The notes below the pieces were generated by a model that did not search any database, was not told where the DNA came from, and saw nothing but the letters and a program-made list of their open reading frames with translations. A DNA stretch of 64,000 bases from Rhodobacter sp. (GTDB lineage Bacteria > Pseudomonadota > Alphaproteobacteria > Rhodobacterales > Rhodobacteraceae), in contig JASJDP010000022.1 in the NCBI GenBank assembly GCA_030065095.1, forward strand, positions 1-64,000, read 5' to 3'. This document shows, piece after piece, positions 8,370 through 18,129 of the stretch. The translations under genes were made by a program, and so were the position numbers. Numbering within the stretch: position 1 is the stretch's first letter; each line of letters opens with the position of its first letter.

Positions 8370-9518
8370 ATGCTGATGGGCCTTCCGGTCGACGTGATCG
8401 GCGGCGGAGTGGCTGGATTGGCCGTGGCTACTGCATTGGCGCAACGTGGCGCGAAGGTGCAGGTCCTGGAACGGGCGCCTGAGATCTCCGAGGTCGGCGC
8501 CGGGCTTCAGATTTCACCCAATGGCGCGGCGGTTCTGGCGGCGCTGGGGCAGGGCGACGCGCTTCGCGAGGCCGGGATCGTCAGCCATGCGGTCGAGCTG
8601 CGCGACTTCCGGGCCGGGCAGACCGTTCTGCGGCTCGATCTGTCCCGGCACAACACCGGCCCGCATCCCTTCGTGCTGATCCACCGCGCCCGGCTGATCG
8701 GAATTCTCGAGGCGGCCGCGCGCGAGGCAGGGGTGGAGATTTCGCTGTCCCGGCACATAACCGGGGGCGACGGGCGCAGCGGCGGGATCGTTCTCGGCGC
8801 CGACGGTGTGCATTCTTGGATGCGCTCCGAGTTGAACGGGGCCGCCGAGCCGTTTTTCACCGGTCAGGTGGCCTGGCGCGCGCTCATCGAAGACCGCGGC
8901 GCCCCGCCCGAGGCCCATGTTTACATGGGGCCGGGGCGGCATCTGGTGACCTACCCCCTGGCCGGCGGGCTGCGCAACATCGTGGCGGTGGAAGAGCGCA
9001 GCGAATGGACGGCCGAGGGGTGGAACCATGAAGACGACCCCGCCAACCTGCGCGCCGCCTTCGCCGGGTTCGCGCCGGAGGTGCGCGGCTGGCTTGACAG
9101 GGTGACCAAAGCCAACCTTTGGGGGCTGTTCCGGCATCCCGTGGCCGCGCGATGGCACTCTGACAGCAAGGCGATCCTGGGCGATGCGGCCCATCCGACG
9201 CTGCCGTTTTTGGCGCAGGGCGCAAACATGGCGCTGGAGGACGCGTGGGTGCTTGCGGATTGCCTCGCCCATCGCCCTCCACCCGATGCGCTCGCGCTCT
9301 ATCAGGCAAGGCGCCGCGACCGCGTTGTCCGGGTGATCGAGGCCGCCAACGCCAATGCGCGGAATTACCATCTGCGCAACCCGGCGGTGCGCGGGCTGGC
9401 CCATGCCGCGCTGCGGGTCGGCGGCGCCATTGCACCGGGGGCCGCGCTGCGCCGATTTGCCTGGCTTTATGACTACGACGTTACAGACGGTGCCAAGAGC
9501 GCGATGCACAGTGAATGA
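8370..9518 (+). CDS. FAD-dependent aromatic-ring monooxygenase (salicylate hydroxylase type)
   Basis: A 382-aa group A flavoprotein monooxygenase. It has the dinucleotide fold VIGGGVAGLAVATALAQRG at the N-terminus, the DG motif GADGVHSWMRSEL and the GD motif ILGDAAHPTLPFLAQGANM. Together these define the NAD(P)H-dependent hydroxylase family that includes salicylate hydroxylase and UbiH-like enzymes. The true substrate cannot be read from sequence. Two ATGs, 8370 and 8376, are possible and neither has a strong ribosome site. It converges on tpiA with repeat copy C between them. Confidence 0.85.
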   Translation: MLMGLPVDVIGGGVAGLAVATALAQRGAKVQVLERAPEISEVGAGLQISPNGAAVLAALGQGDALREAGIVSHAVELRDFRAGQTVLRLDLSRHNTGPHPFVLIHRARLIGILEAAAREAGVEISLSRHITGGDGRSGGIVLGADGVHSWMRSELNGAAEPFFTGQVAWRALIEDRGAPPEAHVYMGPGRHLVTYPLAGGLRNIVAVEERSEWTAEGWNHEDDPANLRAAFAGFAPEVRGWLDRVTKANLWGLFRHPVAARWHSDSKAILGDAAHPTLPFLAQGANMALEDAWVLADCLAHRPPPDALALYQARRRDRVVRVIEAANANARNYHLRNPAVRGLAHAALRVGGAIAPGAALRRFAWLYDYDVTDGAKSAMHSE

Positions 9519-9531
9519 CTTGCGAGGTCGG

Positions 9532-9774
9532 TTTTGGCCTGGAGCGGACGTTTGCCTATTGAGCGCTAAGCCGCGCCATCGACGACCCGCGGGGAGGCGA
9601 CCCGGACCTTTGAACGGCTCGATTTATCCAAGCAAGGTCCGAACGACCTCAATCCGATACGCACCGTCAGCAATATCGCCTCCCCTCTGGGGCGGGTCGG
9701 CGATGGCGCGGCGGCCTACGGCCTTGATTCCGCGCCTGAAGACTGGTTGCGAATGACCGCTCCACGCCAGAACC
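9532..9774 (-). repeat. Dispersed intergenic element, copy C (inverted orientation)
   Basis: A full copy in reverse orientation. It starts TTTTGGCCTGGAGCGG at 9532 and ends in the degenerate terminus CTCCACGCCAGAACC near 9774. It occupies almost the entire gap between two convergent genes (flavin monooxygenase and tpiA, 9519-9825). Both inner arms are present, near 9571-9601 and 9671-9702. There is one base change (ATCGACGACCCG for ATCGCCGACCCG). Confidence 0.8.
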
Positions 9775-9825
9775 GGCAGAACGCGGTTCCGCCAAGCCCC
9801 GTCCCGCCGTCGCGCAGCGTGCCGT

Positions 9826-10587
9826 TTACCCGGCCGCGCGCTCGAGCGCCGCGATGATCCCGCCTAAATCCGCCGCCTTCAGCGATGCCCCACCCACCAG
9901 CGCACCATCGACATTCGACACCGCAAAGATCTCATCCGCATTCCCCGGCTTCACCGACCCGCCGTAAAGCAGCCGCACTGCGCCCGCCTCGGCCTCGCCC
10001 ACCCGTTCGGCCAATGCGCTGCGGATGAAATCATGTACTTCGGCGATCTGGTCCATCGTCGGCACCTTTCCGGTGCCGATCGCCCAGACCGGCTCGTAGG
10101 CCAGAACCAAGCTCGCCCCGGTGGCCCCGTCCGGGACCGAGCCGGCGACCTGCCGTCCGACCACGGCCAGAGTCTCGCCCGCCTCGCGCTCGCCCAGCGT
10201 CTCGCCCACGCAAACAATCGCCACCAGCCCCGCGGCAATCGCCGCCTCGGCCTTGACCCGCACCCCGGCATCGGTTTCGCCATGGTCCGTCCGCCGCTCG
10301 GAATGCCCGAGGATCACGTGATCCGCCCCCGCATCCGCCAGCATGGCCGCCGAAATATCGCCGGTATGCGCACCGGATGTCGCCGGATGGCAATCCTGGC
10401 CGCCAACCGAGATCGCCGAACCGTCCGCCCGGCGAACCATGCGTTCAATCAGTGTCGCCGGAGGACAGATCAGGATGTCGCAGCTTGGATCCTTGTGGGC
10501 CGCGGCCAGTGCGTCGATCTCGGCCAGTTCGGCACCGAGGCCGTTCATCTTCCAGTTCCCGGCGGCAAGTTTGCGTCTGTCAACCAT
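9826..10587 (-). CDS. tpiA: Triosephosphate isomerase
   Basis: A 253-aa cytosolic glycolytic and gluconeogenic enzyme interconverting dihydroxyacetone phosphate and glyceraldehyde 3-phosphate. The catalytic lysine is K13 in AGNWKMN. The catalytic histidine is in LGHSERR, and the catalytic glutamate plus flexible loop 6 are in [12 protein letters not shown]. The phosphate-binding loop is [10 protein letters not shown]. The length is normal. It is divergent from the 2OG oxygenase gene and separated from it by 130 bp. Confidence 0.97.
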   Translation of the reverse strand: MVDRRKLAAGNWKMNGLGAELAEIDALAAAHKDPSCDILICPPATLIERMVRRADGSAISVGGQDCHPATSGAHTGDISAAMLADAGADHVILGHSERRTDHGETDAGVRVKAEAAIAAGLVAIVCVGETLGEREAGETLAVVGRQVAGSVPDGATGASLVLAYEPVWAIGTGKVPTMDQIAEVHDFIRSALAERVGEAEAGAVRLLYGGSVKPGNADEIFAVSNVDGALVGGASLKAADLGGIIAALERAAG

Positions 10588-10717
10588 GACCTTCCCCAGC
10601 GTTTTTCGTTCCGGTCCCGCCTAGACGCTTCGCGAACAGACGAAAAGGGGGCGCTTTGTCACTTGCCGGCCCGGGCCTCCGGCCGCAAGCTTGCGGCGCG
10701 CAAAACGAGGTAGGCCC

Positions 10718-11635
10718 ATGATCCCGCGTATCGACACCCAGGCGCTGACCGATCCCACCCATCCCGGCCATCCCAGCGCCGCCGAGGCCGTGCGCGCCGC
10801 GGCGCACGAGGTGGGGTTCATGACCGTGTACAACACCGCGATCACTGCGGACGAGGTGTCCGAGCTGATCGCGGCCTACCGGGCCTTCTTTCACCTGCCC
10901 GCGGCTCAGAAGGCGCGGATCGACATGGGAGCGACGGGATCGAACCGCGGCTGGGGCGGCCCTGGATCGGAACAGGTCGATCCGGATGCCAACCCCGATT
11001 ACAAGCAGGTGTTCGACTGCGGTTTCGAACTGCCACCGGGCGATCCGCGCGCGGGCATGAAATACTATGCGCCGAACCGCTGGCCGGATGCGCCGCCGGG
11101 ATTTCGGGATACCGTCCGCGGATACTATGCCAGGGCCTGCGCCGTTGCGCTTGACCTGTTGCGCGGCATTGCGGGGGCCATCGGCGAGCCGCGGGACTAT
11201 TTCGACGACAAGTTCGACCGGCCAATGGCGCTGCTCCGCGGCAACTTCTACCCGCAGCGGCCAGCGGATGCGGGCGAACGGGATTTCGGCATCGCCACCC
11301 ACAGCGACTACGGCTGTCTGACGCTTCTGGCGACCGACGGCAGCCCGGGGCTGGAGGTGCGCCGGCGCGGCGGTGGCTGGATCCCGGTGTCAGCCCCGCC
11401 GGGGGAATTCATCATCAATTTCGGCGAAATGCTGCAGATGTGGACGGCAGGCCGGGTCGTGGCGACGCCGCACCGGGTCAAGGGCACCGCGCATGAGCGC
11501 ATCTCGATCCCGATGTTCTTCAACCCCAACCACGACGCCAATGTCGCGCCGATCGGCTCGGGCGGGACGATTCTGGCCGGCGATCATCTGGGCAAGCGGT
11601 ACGACGAGACCTACGTGCATCTTCAGGCAGGCTGA
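10718..11635 (+). CDS. 2-oxoglutarate/Fe(II)-dependent oxygenase (isopenicillin N synthase-like)
   Basis: A 305-aa non-heme iron dioxygenase of the IPNS/plant-type superfamily. The iron triad is seen as THSDYG (H and D) and TPHRVKG (second H). The 2-oxoglutarate-binding RxS is in HERISIPMF. The N-terminal DIOX_N-type region is also present. The start ATG at 10718 follows GAGG; the longer TTG frame has no support. The substrate is unknown. It is monocistronic and convergent with the A-type Fe-S carrier gene. Confidence 0.88.
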   Translation: MIPRIDTQALTDPTHPGHPSAAEAVRAAAHEVGFMTVYNTAITADEVSELIAAYRAFFHLPAAQKARIDMGATGSNRGWGGPGSEQVDPDANPDYKQVFDCGFELPPGDPRAGMKYYAPNRWPDAPPGFRDTVRGYYARACAVALDLLRGIAGAIGEPRDYFDDKFDRPMALLRGNFYPQRPADAGERDFGIATHSDYGCLTLLATDGSPGLEVRRRGGGWIPVSAPPGEFIINFGEMLQMWTAGRVVATPHRVKGTAHERISIPMFFNPNHDANVAPIGSGGTILAGDHLGKRYDETYVHLQAG

Positions 11636-11687
11636 CGCCGGGATCCAGGTTACCCAGTGCTTAACGAATTGACAAGAAAGGGAGAAG

Positions 11688-12068
11688 TCAGCCGCCACGT
11701 TGTTCGGCGGCAAGCTCCTCGACATCCTTGAACTTGATCGATTCGCCGCATCCGCAGGCGTCCGCCACATTGGGGTTTTTGAACTTGAAGCCCGATTCCA
11801 GCAGGCTCACCTCATAGTCGATCTCGGTGCCGAACAGGAACATTTGCGCCATGGGGGCGATCATCACCACCGCGCCATCCTGTTCGACCACTTCATCATG
11901 CGGGTCGACCTGGTCGACATACTCCATGGTGTATTCCATTCCCGCACAGCCGCCCTTCTTGACGCCGATCTTGAGACCGCGGTGGCCTTCCTTGCCCATC
12001 AGCTTGGCGATCTGCGCCGCCGCCGCCGGGGTCATCGTCACCGCCTGCTTTCCCGGAATGCCGAACAT
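11688..12068 (-). CDS. A-type iron-sulfur carrier (HesB/IscA/SufA family)
   Basis: A 126-aa Fe-S cluster assembly carrier. The three cluster-ligand cysteines are C41 in KKGGCAGMEY and C105/C107 in DACGCGES, the conserved Cx(n)CxC arrangement. It probably accepts clusters from the SUF scaffold and delivers them to client proteins. The N-terminal extension MFGIPGKQ is short. The SufT-like gene at 13631-13996 is on the same strand, but two unrelated genes lie between them. Confidence 0.93.
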   Translation of the reverse strand: MFGIPGKQAVTMTPAAAAQIAKLMGKEGHRGLKIGVKKGGCAGMEYTMEYVDQVDPHDEVVEQDGAVVMIAPMAQMFLFGTEIDYEVSLLESGFKFKNPNVADACGCGESIKFKDVEELAAEQRGG

Positions 12069-12098
12069 GGGTCTGCTCCATCACGCTGTAATCTGAAC

Positions 12099-12830
12099 TT
12101 AGGGGCTCGGCGCGCGCACGGCAATGGGCGGCAGGGCGTCTGCGAGTTCCAGGACGGCAAAGGTGGCCGCGATGGCCCATGCGAAGCTCGCCAGCGTGCC
12201 GATGATCACGTATTCCGAAGCAGCGCGGTTTTCTGCCACGGCGCCAAACCGCAGGATCGACTTTGCCGCGATCAGAAAGCCTATTCCGGCCATCGCGTCG
12301 GCGAGCATCAGGACAAAGATCAGGGTGCGTTCCAGAAGGCCGATCCATTCGCCGCCCCCCGGCAGACCGTCGGTTCCCTCGTCTCTTGCGGAACGGACAG
12401 GGCCGAGATCCGCCATCAGCAGGCCCACCGCAAAGCCGCCCGCCCGGACGGCGAGGATCAGGCCTGCGGTGAGCGCCGCGCCGTGAAGGACGAGCGGCTG
12501 ACCGGCCCAGAGGCCCTGGGCAAAGAGCCCTGGCACGAGCCATGCGATGCCTGCGAGACTTGCCAGATGCGCAAGCTGATCGCCGAGAAACGCGCCAAGG
12601 CCGGCCCATGGCCCATAGGTTTTGACCGCGTCGATGGCCAGATGCACCGCCGCCAACGCGGCGATCCAAGGGCTCCACGCGCCGATTGCGGCGACGGAAA
12701 GGGCGCAGACCAGCCCGGCATGCAGCAGCAGGACCGCGGGATTGCGCTTGGTCGTGACCATCCAGCGGGGCTGAAACACGAAATCGGCCAGCGTGTGGGC
12801 AAAAAGCAGGGCGGTGAACGTCTCGATCAT
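12099..12830 (-). CDS. DUF3307 membrane protein
   Basis: A 243-aa polytopic membrane protein. It opens with the family signature ETFTALLFAHTLADFVFQP, in which the H and D of the first helix and a second HLAID (AAVHLAIDAVKTYG) are conserved. At least five hydrophobic helices follow. The biochemical role is unknown. Family members are typically encoded beside SatD proteins, as here: the SatD gene ends four bases upstream, so the pair is one operon. The start at ATG 12830 is favoured over the longer frame. Confidence 0.85.
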   Translation of the reverse strand: MIETFTALLFAHTLADFVFQPRWMVTTKRNPAVLLLHAGLVCALSVAAIGAWSPWIAALAAVHLAIDAVKTYGPWAGLGAFLGDQLAHLASLAGIAWLVPGLFAQGLWAGQPLVLHGAALTAGLILAVRAGGFAVGLLMADLGPVRSARDEGTDGLPGGGEWIGLLERTLIFVLMLADAMAGIGFLIAAKSILRFGAVAENRAASEYVIIGTLASFAWAIAATFAVLELADALPPIAVRAPSP

Positions 12831-12834
12831 GGCC

Positions 12835-13476
12835 TCACCGGTCGGTCTTGGGCGCAAATTCGTGACCGCGAAACGCGCCCAGCGGGTTTGTCAGGGCAGA
12901 CCATCCCGCGGCCGCGAGGCGCGACTGAACGGCCTGGCGGGTAATGCCGAGGCGGTCCGAAAGGTCCTCGTGCGTGGCGCTGGCGTGCAGCAGGGCCAGC
13001 GCCACGGCTTCGGCCTGTGCCGCCGTCCAGCCGGCCGTCTGGTGTTCCACCAGATCAAAGATGCTCGTCTGCCAGATCCCGATTCCATCGCCCGCGATCA
13101 CCAGCCTGCGGCGTTTCGGGATCCTGTCCAGATGGTCGCCGGAGACGAAGAAGGCTCGCCCCGAGGCATCCGACAGATCCGCCGTCCCCGTGCTGTCCAC
13201 CGGCCCGATGCCGACGGATATGCGCGTCTCGATGTCCAGATCGGCCGCGCGGAGCCATGCAAGAAAATATATCGTTGCGTCAAGTACATAGAGAGGCTTT
13301 TTCAGGTAAACCTGCCAACCGTCGCCGCGAAAGCGTGTGAACCGCAGGTCCATCGTCCATTCCTGCCCATAGTCCTCGGCGGCCTGCCGCAGCCTGTCCA
13401 TGGCCGCCTCCACATGCCGGGTGCGCGATGCCACTAGGTCGCCGGTCAGGACGGCGGAAACGGGGTTGGAGGCCAT
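12835..13476 (-). CDS. SatD-family protein with C-terminal HTH
   Basis: A 213-aa protein. It opens with MASNPVSAVLTGDLVASR, the SatD-family N-terminal motif (xTGDxxxSR). A cyclase-like alpha/beta body follows with RFRGDGWQVYL and RISVGIGPVDS. Near the C-terminus is a helix-turn-helix, THEDLSDRLGITRQAVQSRL, which suggests DNA binding. The ATG at 13476 has no Shine-Dalgarno sequence because the space in front is taken by an 18-bp palindrome, so translation may be leaderless or tightly controlled. It forms an operon with the DUF3307 gene. I infer autoregulation from the operator array. Confidence 0.8.
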   Translation of the reverse strand: MASNPVSAVLTGDLVASRTRHVEAAMDRLRQAAEDYGQEWTMDLRFTRFRGDGWQVYLKKPLYVLDATIYFLAWLRAADLDIETRISVGIGPVDSTGTADLSDASGRAFFVSGDHLDRIPKRRRLVIAGDGIGIWQTSIFDLVEHQTAGWTAAQAEAVALALLHASATHEDLSDRLGITRQAVQSRLAAAGWSALTNPLGAFRGHEFAPKTDR

Positions 13477-13478
13477 TT

Positions 13479-13554
13479 GCAACAAATAACGGTTGCTTTC
13501 AGGATAAGCAAGTAAAAGGGCTTGCTTTTAGAAATAGCAAACAAAAAGACTTGC
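13479..13554 (-). promoter_or_regulatory. Array of three 18-bp palindromic operator-like sites with exact 29-bp period
   Basis: Three copies of GCAA-N10-TTGC start at 13479, 13508 and 13537: GCAACAAATAACGGTTGC, GCAAGTAAAAGGGCTTGC and GCAAACAAAAAGACTTGC. The spacers are 11 bp each and AT-rich, in contrast to the GC-rich surroundings. The first site ends three bases before the SatD start codon. Equal spacing suggests cooperative binding of a dimeric regulator, most simply the HTH of SatD itself. The promoter must lie inside or just beyond the array. Confidence 0.7.
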
Positions 13555-13630
13555 AAACGAAAGGGACGACCTGATGGCCGTCCCAGAGAGGCGTGCAGTC
13601 GGTCAAACGTGAACCGCGCCGGCGGATGCC

Positions 13631-13996
13631 TCACATGAACCCAAGCTCCAGCCGGGCCTCGTCGGACATCATGTCCATGCCCCAGGGCGGATCCCAGGTC
13701 AGTTCCACGTCGACCTGCTTGACGCCGGGCAGCGGCTCGATGGCGTCGGCGACCCAGCCGGGCATCTCGCCGGCCACAGGGCAGCCCGGGGCGGTCAGCG
13801 TCATGGTGACGCCGACGGCGTTCTCGGGGTCGATCTCGATGGTGTAGACGAGGCCCAGATCGTAGATATTCACCGGAATTTCGGGGTCGTAAACCGACCG
13901 GCAAGCCTCGACCACGCTGTCGTAGAGCGGATGGTCGGTCGACGACGGCTTGATCAGCGGCGCGCCTTCGAGGTGATCGGATGTGTCTTCGGGCAT
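13631..13996 (-). CDS. SufT/PaaD-like DUF59 iron-sulfur assembly protein
   Basis: A 121-aa MIP18/DUF59 protein acting in Fe-S cluster maturation, most similar to SufT. It carries VYDPEIPVNIYDLGLVY, the DPE signature, and TLTAPGCPVAGEMPGWV, which contains the conserved reactive cysteine. The C-terminal motif is VELTWDPPWGMDMMSDEAR. The start at ATG 13996 sits behind GGGGGAC and the upstream open frame looks non-coding. It is not adjacent to a suf operon in this window. Confidence 0.9.
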   Translation of the reverse strand: MPEDTSDHLEGAPLIKPSSTDHPLYDSVVEACRSVYDPEIPVNIYDLGLVYTIEIDPENAVGVTMTLTAPGCPVAGEMPGWVADAIEPLPGVKQVDVELTWDPPWGMDMMSDEARLELGFM

Positions 13997-15429
<1,433 letters not shown>

Positions 15430-15463
15430 CGGAAGGATGGGTTTCTTGCGGATCCGTGGTCTA

Positions 15464-15706
15464 TTGGTTCGGCCGGAAGTTGTCGTTCGCGACCCGTCTT
15501 CTGGCGCGGAATCAAGGCCGAAGGCCGCCGCGCCATCGCCGACCCGCCCCGGAGGGGAGGCGATTTTCTGACGGCGCGCATCGCGTTGAAGTCGTTCGGA
15601 CTTTGCTGGGATAAATCGAGCCGTCCATAAGTCCGGGTCGCCTCCCCGCGGGTCGGCGATGGCGCGGCTTCTCAGATTCCGGTCAACGCCCGTTCCAGGC
15701 CAAAAA
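15464..15706 (+). repeat. Dispersed intergenic element, copy D
   Basis: A full copy between the convergent tgt and cytochrome genes. The left terminus is degenerate (TTGGTTCGGCCGGAAG). The right terminus TTCCAGGCCAAAAAC is well preserved. The inner arms lie near 15530-15564 and 15647-15668 and enclose about 80 bases. The remaining bases of the gap 15430-15871 show no gene. Confidence 0.8.
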
Positions 15707-15871
15707 CCGACGCTCGCGAGGCATTCGCAACGCATCCCGTTTCAGCGCGGAACCGGACCCACTGGGATGGCCAGCGGGGGGTCGCGGCACGGTGCCGGAA
15801 CGCCAAATCAATCCGGCCCGGAAAGCCGTCAGGCTCTCCGGGCCGGATCGCAGCGCGCAGGGAGGGACGCG

Positions 15872-16273
15872 CTAATCCGAGATCTCGGCGTTATCCTGGG
15901 GCGAGATGTGGCTCAGGTAGGCCAGGATGAAATCCTGCACCGTCCGGTCCGAAATTCCCACATGCCGCATCTTCGTGCCGGGCATGAAACCGGCATTGTC
16001 CTCCATCCAGGCCCGCAGAGCGGCGGGGGTCCAGACGATACCGCTCGCCTCCAGGGCAATCGAGTAGTCGTAGTCGGGATAGCTTCCCGCCGCCCGGCCG
16101 ACCACGTTCTCCAGCGGCGGCCCGTAGGACGGATCCTCGGCATCGGTCGCATGGCAGCGGCGGCATTCGGTCTCGAACAAGGTCTGGCCGGCAGTGATCT
16201 TGACCTCTTCGAAGGTGTCGGCGGCGGCAGGCCCGGCCATGAGGGCGGCGGCAATGATCGGGGCGAGTCTCAT
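15872..16273 (-). CDS. Small periplasmic c-type cytochrome
   Basis: A 133-aa exported class I cytochrome c. It has a signal peptide (MRLAPIIAAALMAGPAAADT), one heme site CRRCH (C37, C40, H41) and an axial methionine in FMPGTKM. It resembles short c2-type carriers. It sits at the edge of the PQQ-associated region and diverges from the solute-binding protein gene, so it is a candidate electron carrier for a periplasmic dehydrogenase, but this is inferred only from position. Confidence 0.88.
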   Translation of the reverse strand: MRLAPIIAAALMAGPAAADTFEEVKITAGQTLFETECRRCHATDAEDPSYGPPLENVVGRAAGSYPDYDYSIALEASGIVWTPAALRAWMEDNAGFMPGTKMRHVGISDRTVQDFILAYLSHISPQDNAEISD

Positions 16274-16359
16274 CGGCAGTCTCCACGTTCCGTTGCCGCC
16301 TGCGTCGCATTCCCTGCCGCCCGGCAATCTGATCTATGTCAAGTCGGGGATCGTGCTTT

Positions 16360-16397
16360 GGTCGTAGTCGGCCGCCGGTTCATGCTTAAGTCGTATT
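16360..16397 (-). promoter_or_regulatory. Pair of TACGAC boxes upstream of the solute-binding protein gene
   Basis: Read on the minus strand, TACGACC (16360-16366) and AATACGACT (16389-16397) lie 50-85 bp before the ATG of the solute-binding gene. The same core, AATACGACC, appears in the divergent promoter at 22932-22940 of the same functional region. Binding by a shared LuxR/NarL-type regulator is a hypothesis. Confidence 0.35.
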
Positions 16398-16445
16398 CCG
16401 GCCGGCGGCGCGCGTGCTAGGGTCCCCCGCATCAGGGAGGATGCC

Positions 16446-17420
16446 ATGACCGCCATTTCAAGGATCTCTGCTGCCGTTGTGGCGCTTGCCGTCACCGCCG
16501 GCGCCGCGCTGGCGGACGCGCCCGTGCTGCGCGCCGCCGTGCTCAAGTTCGGTACGGTCAACTGGGAACTGGACGTCATCAAGCATCACAAGCTGGATGC
16601 GGCCAACGGGTTCGAGCTTGCCGTCCAGGGCATGGCCGGCGGGCCGGCGGCGAAGGTGGCGTTCCAGGGCGGCGAGGCGGATGTGATCGTCTCCGACTGG
16701 CTTTGGGTCGCCCGGCAGCGCGCGGCGGGCAAGGATTTTGTCTTCATCCCCTATTCCAAGGCCGTGGGCGGCGTTCTGGTGCCCGACGACAGCACCGCAC
16801 AGACGCTGGCCGACCTTTCCGGCGGTAAGATCGGCATCGCGGGCGGACCGCTGGACAAGTCATGGCTGATCCTGCAGGCCTATGCGGCGCAGGAACACGG
16901 GATGGACCTCGCGGCCGCGACCGAGCAGGTCTTTGGCGCGCCGCCGCTGATCTTCAAGACCGCGTTGTCGGGGGATCTCGCCGGGGCAATCAATTTCTGG
17001 CACTTCATGGCCAAGATGGAAGCCGGCGGCATGCGCAAGCTGATCGACGTCGCCGACGCCGCGACGGCGCTGGGGCTCGACCCGGAAACGCCGCTTCTGG
17101 GCTATGTCGTGCGCGGTGAGATGCTGCGCGAAACGCCCGACCTGGTGACCGGCCTCGCCGCGGCGTCGCGCGCGGCCAAGGACATTCTGGCCTCCGACGA
17201 CGCCGAGTGGCAACGGCTGCGCCCCCGCATGAACGCCAAGACGGACGCGCAGTTTCAGGGCCTTGTCGCCGGGTTCCGGGCGGGCATTCCCGCGCCGGGC
17301 CCGGTGGACGAGGGGGCCGCCGACAAGATGCTGCGGCTGATGGCGGAACTGGGTGGCGAAGACCTGCTGGGGCAGGCTAGGGAACTGCCGGAGGGCGTGT
17401 TTGTCCAGCCGGGAAGCTAA
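16446..17420 (+). CDS. ABC importer solute-binding protein (NMT1/SsuA-like)
   Basis: A 324-aa periplasmic binding protein with a cleavable signal ending near AGAALA. The fold markers KFGTVNWELDVIKHHKLD and GEADVIVSDWLWVARQRAAGK are those of nitrate/taurine/thiamine-precursor-type ligand proteins. It ends just beyond the start of the ATPase gene, with a 20-base overlap. The matching permease is not adjacent but at 32655-33443. The ligand is unknown; the setting in a PQQ region suggests a compound linked to alcohol oxidation or a cofactor/metal complex. Confidence 0.85.
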   Translation: MTAISRISAAVVALAVTAGAALADAPVLRAAVLKFGTVNWELDVIKHHKLDAANGFELAVQGMAGGPAAKVAFQGGEADVIVSDWLWVARQRAAGKDFVFIPYSKAVGGVLVPDDSTAQTLADLSGGKIGIAGGPLDKSWLILQAYAAQEHGMDLAAATEQVFGAPPLIFKTALSGDLAGAINFWHFMAKMEAGGMRKLIDVADAATALGLDPETPLLGYVVRGEMLRETPDLVTGLAAASRAAKDILASDDAEWQRLRPRMNAKTDAQFQGLVAGFRAGIPAPGPVDEGAADKMLRLMAELGGEDLLGQARELPEGVFVQPGS

Positions 17421-18129
17421 GGGTCTTCGGCTGGCGGCCGAGGACGGCCGCCGAAGGCCGGAGGATGCGGACCCGCTGCTGAAACTGGCGCTGACGGGGC
17501 TGGCCTTTGGCGCCACGCCCATCTTTGGCGCGATCGATCTGGCGGTGCGCCCCGGCGAGACGCTGGCCCTGACCGGTCCGTCGGGGGTGGGCAAGACGAC
17601 GCTGCTGCGCGTCCTCGCCGGGCTGGAAACCGGGTATACCGGAGCGCTTCGCGCGCCGGAGCGGATCGGTTTCGTGTTTCAGGAACCCACGCTGCTGCCG
17701 TGGCGGACCGCGCAGGACAACCTGCGCCTGACTGCCGGGATTTCACCCAAGGCGGCCGATGCCGCGCTGGCCGAGGTCGGGCTGGCCGCGATGGGCGGGC
17801 AGTTCCCCGATCAACTGTCGCTGGGGCAACAGCGGCGTTTGTCGCTGGCGCGGGCTTTCGCGTCGTCGCCGGAACTGCTGTTGCTTGACGAACCTTTCGT
17901 GTCGCTCGATCCAAAGACGGCGGACGAGATGATGCGGCTGTTTGCCCGGCTGCGCGCGGCGCGCGGCGTCGCGACGGTGCTGGTGACCCATGTCGAGGCA
18001 GAGGCAGAGGCATTGGCGTCGCGCATCCTGACGCTGGGCGGATCGCCCGCGCAGGTCGTCGCCGAGCGTCAGAACAAGGGTGCGTATTTCCAGTTGTCCG
18101 CGTCGGGCGTCACCTCGTCGAGGTCATAG
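17401..18129 (+). CDS. ABC importer ATPase (SsuB/TauB-like)
   Basis: A nucleotide-binding subunit of about 242 aa. Walker A is TGPSGVGKTTLLR, the signature is LSLGQQRRLSLARAF, and Walker B is LLLLDEPFVSLDPKTADEM followed by VTHVEAEAEAL. No ATG is well placed. A TTG at 17401 preceded by GGAGGG is preferred; ATG 17353 would give 258 aa. The C-terminus overlaps the convergent Sel1 gene by 61 bp. It belongs with the upstream binding protein and the distant permease. Confidence 0.85.
   Translation: MSSREAKGLRLAAEDGRRRPEDADPLLKLALTGLAFGATPIFGAIDLAVRPGETLALTGPSGVGKTTLLRVLAGLETGYTGALRAPERIGFVFQEPTLLPWRTAQDNLRLTAGISPKAADAALAEVGLAAMGGQFPDQLSLGQQRRLSLARAFASSPELLLLDEPFVSLDPKTADEMMRLFARLRAARGVATVLVTHVEAEAEALASRILTLGGSPAQVVAERQNKGAYFQLSASGVTSSRS

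Noticed and set aside
13479-13554. CRISPR-like array
   Set aside because: Only three palindromic units with 11-bp low-complexity spacers; too short for spacers and positioned as a promoter.
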